A stretch of DNA of 64,000 nucleotides from contig JBDRAL010000003.1 in NCBI GenBank assembly GCA_039793685.1, positions 13,289 to 77,288 of the forward strand, in the 5' to 3' direction. Below are positions 8,269 to 16,649 of this stretch, piece after piece; position 1 is the first letter of the stretch, and each line of letters begins with the position of its first letter. The notes below the pieces were generated by a model. The model was not told the origin of the DNA, made no database searches, and saw only the letters and a program-made list of their open reading frames with translations. The translations under genes and the position numbers were made by a program. This stretch comes from JAAFHI01 sp039793685 (GTDB lineage Bacteria > Acidobacteriota > Blastocatellia > Chloracidobacteriales > Chloracidobacteriaceae).

Positions 8269-9882
8269 CTTTTTGGACGGCGCCGCGCCGCCCGCCGGTC
8301 CCTTGTAGGAGGCCATCGCCGCGCCGAGATCATTCCCTGCCGTGACGCCTTCGGCCCGGGCGCGATTGAGGTTGTTCATCAGAATGCTGAACACGAGCAG
8401 GTCGCCGTTGGCGGCAGTGACGTACCCCGAAAGCGAACTCACATCATCCAGCGTTCCCGTCTTGGCGCGCAGGTTTTCGGCGGCGGGCGTTCCCTTCATC
8501 CGGCCCCGGAGCGTGCCGTCCTTCGAGGCAATCGGCAGCGAGTCGTAGAAAATCTGCCAGTGCTGATGACCGCGCATGTACTTCAACAGCTTCACGGTCG
8601 ATGACGGAGAAATGTTGTCGAGGCGGGAAAGGCCCGAACCGTCGCGCAATTTGACCGAGGCGGGATCGACGCCGACTTTCTTCAGGAATTGCGCGACGAC
8701 TTCCGTCCCCGCAACGTCGGCGTCCTTGTCCTGCGGGCCTTTCTGCTTCCCGATCTGGCGGAGGAGGAGTTCCGCGTAAAGGTTGAAGCTGATTTTGTTG
8801 ATGCGATCCACCCACCGCGACAGCGGCAGCGAATCAATACCCGCGATTTCCTTTACTTTCGTCATGTCGAGCGGATTGCGGGCGCGGGAATTGGCATCCT
8901 CGCGACGGACGCCGCCGGTCATTTCGATGCCACGTTTCGCCAACATCGCCTTGAACAGATGGGCCGCGAAAAGCGCGGGATCATGAACGGAAATGTACTG
9001 CTCCATTCCCTTTCCCGCCGGAAGGCTTCCGTAAATGTCGATGACGTTGTCGGACAGCCCGCGATGGATGCCGAAGGTATCCTCGCTCTTGGCCGGTCCG
9101 GTCACGGCGTGGTTGGAAATGGTGATGTTCGGAAGCTGGACGTTAAGTCGCGCCGTGACCGGTTCGCCCGGCGCTTTTCCGGCGTTGATGGTGAGCGTGA
9201 CATTGTTGTCGGCGACCGTCAGCGCGCTGATTTCCGTGCCGTAGTACCACTGGAGATCATTCCATTCCCACCCGTCGCCGAGCGGCGCGGCGCGGAAATA
9301 GCTTTCATCGCCGACAATGTCCCCGGTGATTTTCTTGACCCCGGCGGCGGCGACCTGATCGGCCAGCCGTTCGAGCGGCGTGAGCGTTTCGTCCTTGTCC
9401 TTTTCGTTGAAACGCGGGGCAATCGTCGGGTCGCCGCGTCCGAACAGAACGAGATCGCCCGCCACCACACCCTGCGGGTCCGGTTGAGCGGCGTAAACGG
9501 AGGTTCTCACCGTGAAATTCGGCCCCAGCACGTCAAGGCCCGTGGCGGTGGTGTAGACCTTCATGTTCGAAGCGGGCTGGAACAGCTTGGTGCTGTCCAC
9601 ATCCGCGAGGATTTCTCCCGTTGAAAGGTTCTCGATGAGAATCCCCACCCGGCCGGTTTTCAGAGCGGGGCGAGCCGCCACTTTGTCGGCGAAATCCTGA
9701 AGCGGATTGACCTTTGGCTTTTCCTGAACGGGTGCGGGCGTGACCGCCGGTGGCGCCTTTTTCGCCGCGTTCCCTTTTTGGGCCAGCGAAACCGGCGTGG
9801 AACCGACGAAAATCGCAACGGCGGCAAGGAATCCCGCCGCCGTCCGAACGAACCGAGAAACATTCAACCGATTGAAAATCAT
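8266..9882 (-). CDS. dacB: D-alanyl-D-alanine carboxypeptidase/endopeptidase (PBP4, peptidase S13)
   Basis: Periplasmic serine peptidase that trims or cleaves peptidoglycan peptide cross-links. The signal peptide covers about residues 1-35, ending TPVSLAQ, followed by a Pro/Ala/Lys linker. The active-site motifs are SxxK at S105-N-M-K108, SxN in KISFNLYAELLLRQ, and KTG in LRAKTGTLDDVSSLSGY. The long segment between SxxK and SxN is typical of S13 enzymes. The 538-residue length fits. The next gene downstream is the DinB-like gene; the start lies only about 30 bp from the end of the upstream hydroxyacyl-CoA dehydrogenase gene, on the same strand. Confidence 0.92.
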   Translation of the reverse strand: MIFNRLNVSRFVRTAAGFLAAVAIFVGSTPVSLAQKGNAAKKAPPAVTPAPVQEKPKVNPLQDFADKVAARPALKTGRVGILIENLSTGEILADVDSTKLFQPASNMKVYTTATGLDVLGPNFTVRTSVYAAQPDPQGVVAGDLVLFGRGDPTIAPRFNEKDKDETLTPLERLADQVAAAGVKKITGDIVGDESYFRAAPLGDGWEWNDLQWYYGTEISALTVADNNVTLTINAGKAPGEPVTARLNVQLPNITISNHAVTGPAKSEDTFGIHRGLSDNVIDIYGSLPAGKGMEQYISVHDPALFAAHLFKAMLAKRGIEMTGGVRREDANSRARNPLDMTKVKEIAGIDSLPLSRWVDRINKISFNLYAELLLRQIGKQKGPQDKDADVAGTEVVAQFLKKVGVDPASVKLRDGSGLSRLDNISPSSTVKLLKYMRGHQHWQIFYDSLPIASKDGTLRGRMKGTPAAENLRAKTGTLDDVSSLSGYVTAANGDLLVFSILMNNLNRARAEGVTAGNDLGAAMASYKGPAGGAAPSKK

Positions 9883-9910
9883 TCAAACGAACCTTTGAAG
9901 GAATATCGGA

Positions 9911-10756
9911 TCAGTACTGGTAAAAACCACGGCCCGACTTGCGGCCCAGCCAGCCGGCCGCGACATACTGCCGGAGCAACGGGCAGGCGCGATACTTGGG
10001 ATCGCCGAAGCCGTCGTAAAGCACGTCCATGATGGCGAGGCAGACATCCAGACCGATGAAATCGGCGAGGGTGAGCGGTCCCATCGGGTGATTCATTCCA
10101 AGTTTCATGATGCCGTCGATGGCCTCGCGGGTGGCGACGCCTTCGTAAAGCGTGAAGATCGCCTCGTTGATCATGGGCATCAGGATGCGATTTGAAATGA
10201 AGCCGGGAAAATCGTTCGCGACGAGCGCGGTTTTGCCCATCTTTTCGCAGAGAGCGTTGACTGCGGTTTCGGTGGCGTCGTCAGTGGCGATACCGCGAAT
10301 GACTTCGACGAGCGTCATCACCGGCACGGGGTTCATGAAGTGCATCCCGATGACTTTTTCAGGGCGCTTCGTGACGGCGGCGATTTTCGTGATGGAAATG
10401 GACGAGGTATTGCTCGCCAGAATCGCTTCCGGCTTCGTGATTTGGTCGAGTTCGCGAAAAACGGAGGCTTTGGCCTCGAATTTCTCGATGATGGCTTCAA
10501 CCACGAAATCGGCATCCGCTACGGCGGCCATGTCGGTCACGGGACGAATTCGCCCGATGATTTCCGCCTTGCCCGCTTCGGTCAGGCGTTCTTTTTTCAC
10601 ATCGCGGTCAAGGCTCGAAGAAATGGCCTTCATCCCGCGATCCAGAAATTCATCCGCGACATCGCGGAGAATGACGTTCAGGCCGGACCGGGCGGCAACC
10701 TGGGCGATTCCGTTGCCCATCGTGCCGGCACCGATGACGGCGAAAGTGTTCACCAT
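9911..10756 (-). CDS. hbd: 3-hydroxybutyryl-CoA (3-hydroxyacyl-CoA) dehydrogenase
   Basis: NAD(P)-dependent oxidation/reduction of 3-hydroxyacyl-CoA to 3-oxoacyl-CoA in beta-oxidation or butyrate/PHB-type metabolism. The Rossmann motif is VIGAGTMGNGIAQVAA at the very N-terminus. The catalytic His/Asn region is GMHFMNPVPVMTLVEVIRG, and the C-terminal domain shows LGMNHPMGPLTLADFIGLD. The ATG at 10756 gives the usual 282 residues; the frame is open to 10801, but that would place an extra peptide before the Rossmann strand. A GGAG lies about 10 bases upstream. Whether it acts on C4 or longer chains cannot be told from sequence. The symbol is by similarity only. Confidence 0.9.
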   Translation of the reverse strand: MVNTFAVIGAGTMGNGIAQVAARSGLNVILRDVADEFLDRGMKAISSSLDRDVKKERLTEAGKAEIIGRIRPVTDMAAVADADFVVEAIIEKFEAKASVFRELDQITKPEAILASNTSSISITKIAAVTKRPEKVIGMHFMNPVPVMTLVEVIRGIATDDATETAVNALCEKMGKTALVANDFPGFISNRILMPMINEAIFTLYEGVATREAIDGIMKLGMNHPMGPLTLADFIGLDVCLAIMDVLYDGFGDPKYRACPLLRQYVAAGWLGRKSGRGFYQY

Positions 10757-10841
10757 TGAAATGTCTCCAGAAATGGCTATGCCCGACCCGAGGCCAGGCA
10801 TGCCTCACGCTTTGAAAATGAAGGAAATGGATGCGTGACGA

Positions 10842-11051
10842 TCAATAATCGTCGTCGTCATCGTCATCGTCATCTTCCTCTTCGTACCCCTCGTCGTCCT
10901 CGTAGGAATCCTTGCTGTCGAGTTCAATCGGGTCGAGGCCGACGAGCCGCAAGGAAGCGGCGCATTCATCGCATTCGATGGTATCGCCCTTGTCGGCGTC
11001 TTCATCCACATGTACGTCCGCCCCGCAATCCGGGCAGGTGCCTCTAGGCAT
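10842..11051 (-). CDS. LysW-like small acidic zinc-ribbon protein
   Basis: A 69-residue protein starting MPRGTCPDCGADVHVDED and continuing with ECDECAASLRLVGLDPIELD, a four-cysteine zinc ribbon (CPDC and CDEC) as in the amino-group carrier LysW. LysW proteins carry the growing lysine or arginine precursor on a C-terminal Glu after an EDWGE-like tail. Here that tail is missing and is replaced by Glu/Asp-rich sequence ending in nine Asp and a Tyr. AGGAG stands 8 bases before the ATG. No lysine or arginine biosynthesis gene is adjacent, so a carrier role is doubtful. Confidence 0.75.
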   Translation of the reverse strand: MPRGTCPDCGADVHVDEDADKGDTIECDECAASLRLVGLDPIELDSKDSYEDDEGYEEEDDDDDDDDDY

Positions 11052-11417
11052 GATCGGTTCTCCTGAAAAAATTGATTTTGACGAAACGATTTTGTCCGTG
11101 GAACGGACGCCCCACCTTACGGCGCGGCTCCCTCGAAGTTTCTTTTTTTCAGCGTCCACGAACGAATGTTCGAAAAAGGCGAAGCGAAATAAACCAAAGC
11201 CCGGTCGGAATTGCAATCAGCCAAAATCGGACGATTCCATAGGCTTGAGATTGACGACCGAACCCTTTACGCCCTAGAGTCTTTCGACCTACAGGACGGA
11301 ATTTCGAACGGTTCGCGCTGCCCAGTCGAACGCCGATTCGGCCCGCTTCCGAGCTTCCCCACCTTCGGATTCGAAATTTCGTGGCGTTATTTTTGGATTT
11401 TCCGTTTTATTACCGCT
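11052..11417. other. Divergent intergenic region
   Basis: 366 bp between the LysW-like gene and accA. No convincing open frame. It holds the palindrome CGAACGAATGTTCG at 11159-11172 and an AT-rich stretch just before accA. No clear promoter could be assigned. Confidence 0.5.
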
Positions 11418-12401
11418 ATGGCCCACCCGGAAAAAGCGGCGCAAATTCGCGCCCTCGAGACACAGCTTCAGCAACTTTCCGCCGCCCCCCACAATCCGGC
11501 GCAAGACGAGGAAATCGCACGCCTCCAAAACCGAGTCAAGGAACTTCAGGCGGAAATTCTCGGTGATGATCCCGCATCGGCCATCCTCGACCTGACGCCC
11601 ATGGAACGCGTGAAACTGGCGCGCCATCCCGAGCGGCCCTATTCGCTGGACTTCATCAACCTGCTGTTCACCGACTTTCACGAACTCCACGGCGACCGGC
11701 GGTTTTCGGACGACCCGGCCATCGTTTGCGGCTTCGCGAAGTTCAACGGCGAGTCGGTCTTCGTGGTTGGCCAGCAAAAGGCCAATTACCTCAAGCGGAA
11801 GATGGAAGACCGCAAATACCGGAACTTCGGGATGCCGAAACCCGAAGGCTACCGGAAAGCCATCCGCCTGATGCAGTTCGCGGGAAAATTCCGCCGCCCG
11901 ATCATTTCCTTTATCGACACGCCGGGAGCCTATCCGGGCATCGAAGCCGAGGAACGCGGTCAGGGTGAGGCCATCGCCCGGAACATCATCGAAATGGCCC
12001 GCATTCCCTCGCCCATCATCGGCCTGATTATCGGCGAAGGCGGTTCCGGAGGCGCGCTCGCCGTTGGCGTCTGCGACCGCGTGAACATGCTTGAAAACAC
12101 CGTGTATTCGGTGATTTCTCCCGAAGGCTGCGCTTCCATCCTGTGGCGGGATGCCTCCAAAGCCGACAAGGCCGCCGCGGCAATGAAAATCACGCCGAAA
12201 CCGCTTCAGGACGCCGGAATCATCGACGACATCATTCCCGAACCGAACGAGGGCGCGCACACCGATCACGAACAGACCGCGCGCAATGTCGCCCCGGTCC
12301 TTGAGCGCCAGATTGCCGAACTCTCGAAACTTTCCGTTTCCGAACTGCTCGACCAACGCTACGCGAAGTACCGGAAGATGGGGCCGTACATCGAGGAATA
12401 G
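11418..12401 (+). CDS. accA: Acetyl-CoA carboxylase carboxyltransferase subunit alpha
   Basis: Alpha half of the carboxyltransferase that makes malonyl-CoA for fatty acid synthesis. The N-terminal coiled region is followed by the crotonase-fold core with PIISFIDTPGAYPGIEAEERG, IGEGGSGGALAVGVCDRV and SVISPEGCASILWRDASKA, all diagnostic of AccA. The ATG at 11418 gives 327 residues, the usual length. accD, accB and accC are not in this window, as is common for scattered acc genes. A heptamer repeat begins 8 bp after the stop codon. Confidence 0.95.
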   Translation: MAHPEKAAQIRALETQLQQLSAAPHNPAQDEEIARLQNRVKELQAEILGDDPASAILDLTPMERVKLARHPERPYSLDFINLLFTDFHELHGDRRFSDDPAIVCGFAKFNGESVFVVGQQKANYLKRKMEDRKYRNFGMPKPEGYRKAIRLMQFAGKFRRPIISFIDTPGAYPGIEAEERGQGEAIARNIIEMARIPSPIIGLIIGEGGSGGALAVGVCDRVNMLENTVYSVISPEGCASILWRDASKADKAAAAMKITPKPLQDAGIIDDIIPEPNEGAHTDHEQTARNVAPVLERQIAELSKLSVSELLDQRYAKYRKMGPYIEE

Positions 12402-12671
12402 ATCTTTAAGTCGTGAGTCGTGAGTCGTGAGTCCGGACTCAGGGCAATGACGAATTTCCGAAATCGGCCATGATTCCACAACCGGATTGAAAGCCCGCGA
12501 AGGCGGGCGAAAGATCGCTAGCCTCGGATAAAGCGAGTCTTCGAGCGGAATCCGAGGTCTTCGAGTGGAATCCGAGGACACCGAGCGAAATCCAACGGAA
12601 CCGGGATTCAACCGCGGATATGACCACGAGATTGAACGACTTCATTCCGCATTCGATATTCCGCATTCCCT
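12402..12671. repeat. Repeat-filled spacer after accA
   Basis: The spacer starts with four AGTCGTG-type heptamers (12409-12440), the last merging into the self-complementary GAGTCCGGACTC. A short GC hairpin GCCCGC-GAAG-GCGGGC follows at 12493-12508. Next is a 20-bp imperfect tandem repeat (two near-identical units of TCTTCGAGCGGAATCCGAGG and a partial third, 12538-12594). Finally there are repeats of ATTCCGCATTC just before the next start codon. No gene is seen. Confidence 0.75.
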
Positions 12672-13007
12672 ATGATCTGGCTGAATCAAACCGGGGCCTT
12701 CATCACCATTTTGCTCGGACTCCTCGGTTTGTTCTTTCCCGCGAAAGCCGCCGGGTTCGTCTCGCTTTCGCCTGATGGTCCGGTCGGCCGGTCCGAACTT
12801 CGGGCAACCTACGGCGGTTTCTTTCTCCTGCTCGGCCTCGGGTGTCTTTTCCTCCACACCCCGCCTGTTTTTCTCCTTGTGGGCCTGGCCTGGATTGGCG
12901 CGGCTTTCGGGCGCCTTTTTTCAATCCTGGTTGACCGGGCCGCTTCCGCCAAAAATTTCGGAGGCGTCGTTTTTGAAGCCGGTATCGGCCTCCTTCTGAT
13001 CTGCTGA
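12672..13007 (+). CDS. DUF4345-like small membrane protein
   Basis: A 111-residue inner-membrane protein with about four hydrophobic helices: ITILLGLLGLFF, GGFFLLLGLGCLFLHT, VFLLVGLAWIGAAFGRLFS and FEAGIGLLLIC. The central GRSELRATYGGFFLLLGL motif is characteristic of the DUF4345 family (function unknown). It ends 25 bp before bluB on the same strand, so the two may be co-transcribed. No enzymatic residues are apparent. Confidence 0.75.
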   Translation: MIWLNQTGAFITILLGLLGLFFPAKAAGFVSLSPDGPVGRSELRATYGGFFLLLGLGCLFLHTPPVFLLVGLAWIGAAFGRLFSILVDRAASAKNFGGVVFEAGIGLLLIC

Positions 13008-13032
13008 ACTTTCAAACCGGAGTCTGAGGGCC

Positions 13033-13701
13033 ATGAACGAACCCTTCAGCGACCTCGAACGCGACGCCGTGTACCGGGTGATTCGGGAACGGCGCGACGT
13101 ACGCTCAACCTTCCTTCCCGACCCGATTTCCGATTCCCTGCTGCTCAAACTTCTCGAAGCCGCCCACTGCGCGCCATCGGTCGGCCTGATGCAGCCGTGG
13201 GAGTTCATCGTCATTCGAAGTCGGGAGGTCCGCGCCGAAATCCGTGACCTGTTCCTGAAGGCCAATCGCGAAGCGGCGGCCGGTTACGACGGGGAAAAGC
13301 GCGCGATCTATGACTCCCTCAAGCTGGAAGGCATTCTCGACACCCCGCTCAACCTCTGTGTGACCTGCAATCCCGAAGCCAACCGGGGGAGCGGCCTCGG
13401 ACGCCGTACCATGCCGGAAACAGCGCTCTATTCGACGGTCTGCGCGGTCCAGAACTTCTGGCTGGCGGCGCGAACCGAAGGCGTCGGCGTCGGGTGGGTC
13501 AGCATTCTGTCTCCGACGGAACTTCGCGCCGTGTTGAAGATTCCGGAGACGATTGTCCCGGTCGCCTATCTGTGCGTCGGGTACGTTTCGGAATTCCTTA
13601 CCTCCCCGGAGCTTGAGCGGCGCGGCTGGGAACGGCGAGTCCCGGTTGAAACCCTGATTCACCAAGATTTTTACGCCGATCCTCCGAACCGGGATTCCTG
13701 A
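13033..13701 (+). CDS. bluB: 5,6-dimethylbenzimidazole synthase
   Basis: Flavin-destructase that converts FMNH2 and oxygen to 5,6-dimethylbenzimidazole, the lower ligand of vitamin B12. It belongs to the nitroreductase fold. The N-terminal VYRVIRERRDVRSTFLPDPI, the phosphate/flavin segment EAAHCAPSVGLMQPWEFIVI and the BluB-specific TMPETALYSTVCAVQNFWLA with GVGVGWVSIL are all present. GAGGG is 3 bases from the ATG. cobQ at 26.9-28.4 kb belongs to the same pathway. The enzyme needs oxygen, which suggests a cell that meets at least some oxygen. Confidence 0.93.
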   Translation: MNEPFSDLERDAVYRVIRERRDVRSTFLPDPISDSLLLKLLEAAHCAPSVGLMQPWEFIVIRSREVRAEIRDLFLKANREAAAGYDGEKRAIYDSLKLEGILDTPLNLCVTCNPEANRGSGLGRRTMPETALYSTVCAVQNFWLAARTEGVGVGWVSILSPTELRAVLKIPETIVPVAYLCVGYVSEFLTSPELERRGWERRVPVETLIHQDFYADPPNRDS

Positions 13702-13789
13702 TTGAAATTTCCCCGGTCGGAACCTTTTCAGACATTCCACGTCAGACGCCTCACCATCCACATTCACTTCACTTAAAGGACTTTCCCTT

Positions 13790-14794
13790 ATGAAAAAACA
13801 CGGGATTAACAAACATCGTTTCCTTGACGGTTTTTTTTCACTGTTTGCCCTCGTTTTCCTGTTCACGGGAGCCGCGTTTGCCCAGGAGGCCGGGAACCGG
13901 GTGCGCGAAGCCGCCAATTCCACCTATGGGAACTCCCAGAAGTCACAGAAACGGATGTTCGGAAATACGAACGACTACCTTTACGAACAGCTTCCGACCA
14001 ACAATACCTTCAATACCTATGCGGTGGAGGCGAAGGTCCTCGCCAACATCACGCCCGATGAATACGTCGTCACCTTCGCGCTCGTGCAGGAAGGTCCGAC
14101 CCCGGAAGCCTGTACCCAGGCCATTGACGGCCGGATCAACCAGTTCAAGGCGGAACTTCAGAAACTCGGAATTGCCTCGGGCGACATGTTCGTCGATTTC
14201 GTCACCCAGACCCCGGTCTACGACTACAAGCTGAAGCGCGACAGCGCCAAGGCGGCGACTGCCACCGAGTACGAAGCCGGATTCGAACTCAAGAAAAACC
14301 TGATGATCCGCTACACGCAGCGCGACCTGCTCGACGCAATGACGCAGGCGGCGGCGAAGTTCCAGATTTACGATCTGGTGAAGGTTGACTTCATCGTCCG
14401 AAATCCCGCCGCGCTGCGTGAAAAGCTGCGGACGGAGGCGATGAACGTCATCAAACGCAAACTTGCGGAGTCTGAAAAGACGCTCGGCATCAAGTGTCGG
14501 CCGGTCGCCATTGAGTTCGAACGCTATTCGAACGAAGAACCTGGCGACCTTTACCGGTCCTACACCGCCTATGAATCGTCGGACGTATCCTCGACCGGTC
14601 GCGGTACCCTGCGGGTCGTCAAACAGCGCAAGCCGGTGACGTACTACTTCGAGGGCGTGGATACGGGCGAATTCGACGTCATCATCAACCCGGCGATTAC
14701 GTCCCCGGTCGCGCAATACGGCCTGTTTCTGCGCGTCCGTTGCGACCCCGAAGTTCAGATTCCGATTACCACCAATCCGGCGGCCCCACGCTGA
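13790..14794 (+). CDS. Secreted SIMPL-domain (DUF541) protein
   Basis: A 334-residue exported protein. Signal peptide 1-32 ends GAAFAQ. The region from about 75 to 265 fits the SIMPL/DUF541 fold (periplasmic or outer-membrane BP26-like proteins): VEAKVLANITPDEYVVTFALVQEG, then EACTQAIDGRINQFKAELQKLGI, and later RYTQRDLLDAMTQAAAKFQI. An AAAGGA lies about 10 bases before the ATG. The biochemical role of the family is not settled. The following gene also encodes a secreted protein, 120 bp away, and its start is covered by a hairpin. Confidence 0.78.
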   Translation: MKKHGINKHRFLDGFFSLFALVFLFTGAAFAQEAGNRVREAANSTYGNSQKSQKRMFGNTNDYLYEQLPTNNTFNTYAVEAKVLANITPDEYVVTFALVQEGPTPEACTQAIDGRINQFKAELQKLGIASGDMFVDFVTQTPVYDYKLKRDSAKAATATEYEAGFELKKNLMIRYTQRDLLDAMTQAAAKFQIYDLVKVDFIVRNPAALREKLRTEAMNVIKRKLAESEKTLGIKCRPVAIEFERYSNEEPGDLYRSYTAYESSDVSSTGRGTLRVVKQRKPVTYYFEGVDTGEFDVIINPAITSPVAQYGLFLRVRCDPEVQIPITTNPAAPR

Positions 14795-14840
14795 CCGAGA
14801 TCCGCCAATACGGATTGCCGACGCGAGTCGGGATTCCGAA

Positions 14841-14906
14841 CCTCCGGCGTACCGGGTAGCTTGTGAAAGGACACCATCCCTTTTCACGAGTCCGGTACCT
14901 CGGAGG
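14841..14906 (+). promoter_or_regulatory. Hairpin sequestering the ribosome-binding site of the next gene
   Basis: Outer arms CCTCCG and CGGAGG, continued after a 2-base bulge on each side by GTACCGG and CCGGTAC, enclose an inner hairpin (14863-14887, GTGAAAGG with its complement). The right outer arm is the Shine-Dalgarno sequence CGGAGG, 8 bases before the ATG at 14915. The RNA could therefore hide its own ribosome-binding site or act as a terminator. Confidence 0.6.
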
Positions 14907-14914
14907 TTTGTTTT

Positions 14915-15394
14915 ATGAGAATTTCATGTTTGCTTCTCGTGTTGTCGCTCTGGTGCGTCCCCGTTCTCGGGCAGGAAAAGCCAGCCCAGCCCGAACCGCC
15001 CAAACCGAAAAAGGTAAAGCTGGAGGAACTTCCCGAAGCCGCCCGCGAGTGCGTCAAACGCAACTCGACCGGGGCGAAAATCGGCCGCATCGAACGCATC
15101 GAGCGGGACGGGACCATCCGCTTCGAAGCCGAATTGAAGACGCCCAACGGCTCGAAGGACCTGCTCGTGGATCAGGACGGCACCCTGCTTGAAGTTGAAG
15201 AGGAGATTTCGCTTCCCGCCGTCGGCACGACCGCCCGCCTCGCCATCGAGAAAGCCGCCGAGGGCGGCAAGGTCAAAAAGGTCGAAACCGTGAAGAACGG
15301 GGAGGGCAAACTCCTCTATTACGAGGTGGACATCGAGGTGAAGGGCAAGAAGTCCGAAATCAAGATTTCACCCGATGGCGAGCTTCTGCCCTGA
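14915..15394 (+). CDS. Secreted PepSY-like protein
   Basis: A 159-residue protein with a clean signal peptide (MRISCLLLVLSLWCVPVLG). A Pro/Lys linker is followed by two PepSY-like repeats of about 60 residues. The first contains KIGRIERIERDGTIRFEAEL with DLLVDQDGTLLEVEEEI; the second contains KKVETVKNGEGKLLYYEVDI with SEIKISPDGELL. PepSY domains bind or inhibit periplasmic peptidases in other proteins, but no partner is adjacent. A strong CGGAGG precedes the ATG. The stop lies 6 bp from the stop of the convergent hydrolase gene. Confidence 0.75.
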   Translation: MRISCLLLVLSLWCVPVLGQEKPAQPEPPKPKKVKLEELPEAARECVKRNSTGAKIGRIERIERDGTIRFEAELKTPNGSKDLLVDQDGTLLEVEEEISLPAVGTTARLAIEKAAEGGKVKKVETVKNGEGKLLYYEVDIEVKGKKSEIKISPDGELLP

Positions 15395-15400
15395 GCGGGG

Positions 15401-16381
15401 CTACCGTTCCCGGTGCCATCGACCGACTTCATCCAGGGCCTTTGAATTCGCCAGAATTCCGTCGTGCGTTTCGCCATCGACAATGAATACCCGAGCGTTC
15501 CGATGATTTTCCATGACGCCCGGAAAGGCATTCGCGATGAACGCCTCGTCCTGGCTTCCCACCAGCGTCAGCAACGGGAGGTCATCAGCTTTCAACGCGG
15601 ATTGCAGGTTGGCCGGAGACATCGAGTTCATGGCGCGAAAACTGTAGTTCATCCGCTTCCCGTTTGTTGAAACATTGAAAAACAGGGTGTCAAGATCGTT
15701 GAAAGCCGTGATTCCCACCGCGTTCAACAGTGAAAGGCCGATGATGCGCTTGAGATGGACTTTCAAAAACGGTTCCTCGGCGGAGTTCGCGGGACCGGCT
15801 TCTTTTCTGGTCGTTGGCGCGTCATAGCCGAGCGCCGGTGCGAACAGCAGATAGCCATCCACTGGCGGAAACGATTTCCGCTCGGCGTAGCGCATCACGA
15901 TTCCGCCGCCCATCGAGTGTCCGGAAAGGACGAGCTTCGCCTTCGGAGCTTCCTTTCTCAAGACTGCAACCACGTCGGCCAGATCGGATTCGTACTGCCC
16001 GATTTCCTTCACATCTCCGAACCGTCCTTCCGATTCGCCGTGCCCGCGCAAATCGAGGTTCACCACGGTCGCGCCGGTCGCCTGAACCAGCTTTTCCGAC
16101 GTGTTTTCAAGTTCGCCCCGGTTGCTCAGAATGCCATGAACCAAAAGGATGAAGGCATCGGATTTGCCCTGATGAACCGAGGTTTTCAGTTTCGCTCCGT
16201 CACGCATGTTGAAAATCCTCGGTACGCCTTTTTCCTTTTCTTCAAGGCGGTAAGTGGGCTTCTCGAAAGCAGGTTTGGAAAAGTTTGGCCCCTCTGAAAA
16301 GACAAGGCCCAGTGCGGTTGAAAGAATGAGTCCGGGAATGGCGACGGCGCTTCCGAGCGCAAGTTTCGTAATGAATTTCAT
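15401..16381 (-). CDS. Membrane-anchored alpha/beta hydrolase (monoacylglycerol-lipase type)
   Basis: A 326-residue serine hydrolase with an N-terminal hydrophobic segment (residues 5-28) that acts as signal or anchor. The catalytic triad is visible: nucleophile S156 in LSGHSMGGGIVM, D278 in LVGSQDEAF and H306 in DGETHDGIL. The oxyanion region is LLVHGILSNRGE, followed by NLDLRGHGESEG. The fold and the GHSMGG motif resemble lysophospholipases or monoglyceride lipases. The substrate is not known. Confidence 0.82.
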   Translation of the reverse strand: MKFITKLALGSAVAIPGLILSTALGLVFSEGPNFSKPAFEKPTYRLEEKEKGVPRIFNMRDGAKLKTSVHQGKSDAFILLVHGILSNRGELENTSEKLVQATGATVVNLDLRGHGESEGRFGDVKEIGQYESDLADVVAVLRKEAPKAKLVLSGHSMGGGIVMRYAERKSFPPVDGYLLFAPALGYDAPTTRKEAGPANSAEEPFLKVHLKRIIGLSLLNAVGITAFNDLDTLFFNVSTNGKRMNYSFRAMNSMSPANLQSALKADDLPLLTLVGSQDEAFIANAFPGVMENHRNARVFIVDGETHDGILANSKALDEVGRWHRER

Positions 16382-16649
16382 GACAAATCCTTTAGGTGGG
16401 TTGGGTTTAGGGGGATTGGTTCAAGATGCTGGTTTTGGACGCAAGCGTCCCCGACACTGAAAGTCAGGGACGTTCAGCAGGCAGGAAACCAATTGTTTTT
16501 TGAAGATTTGTTTGGGGAATAAACTCGGCGAGCCGCCGACCGACGCAAGCCCCAGCGGAGCAACCGTACGAAAGCCGAGGGCAAGCGGAGCGCAGCCCTC
16601 GGAACAGGCCGAACGCTTCCCCCGAGCCGCGTCAGCGGTGAGGGGGTGG
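16382..16649. other. Spacer with GC-rich hairpin
   Basis: No gene is seen. At 16575-16602 there is a perfect 8-bp hairpin (CCGAGGGC and GCCCTCGG). It could terminate transcription of the membrane-protein gene that ends at 16650, although there is no T-tract directly after it. Confidence 0.45.
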
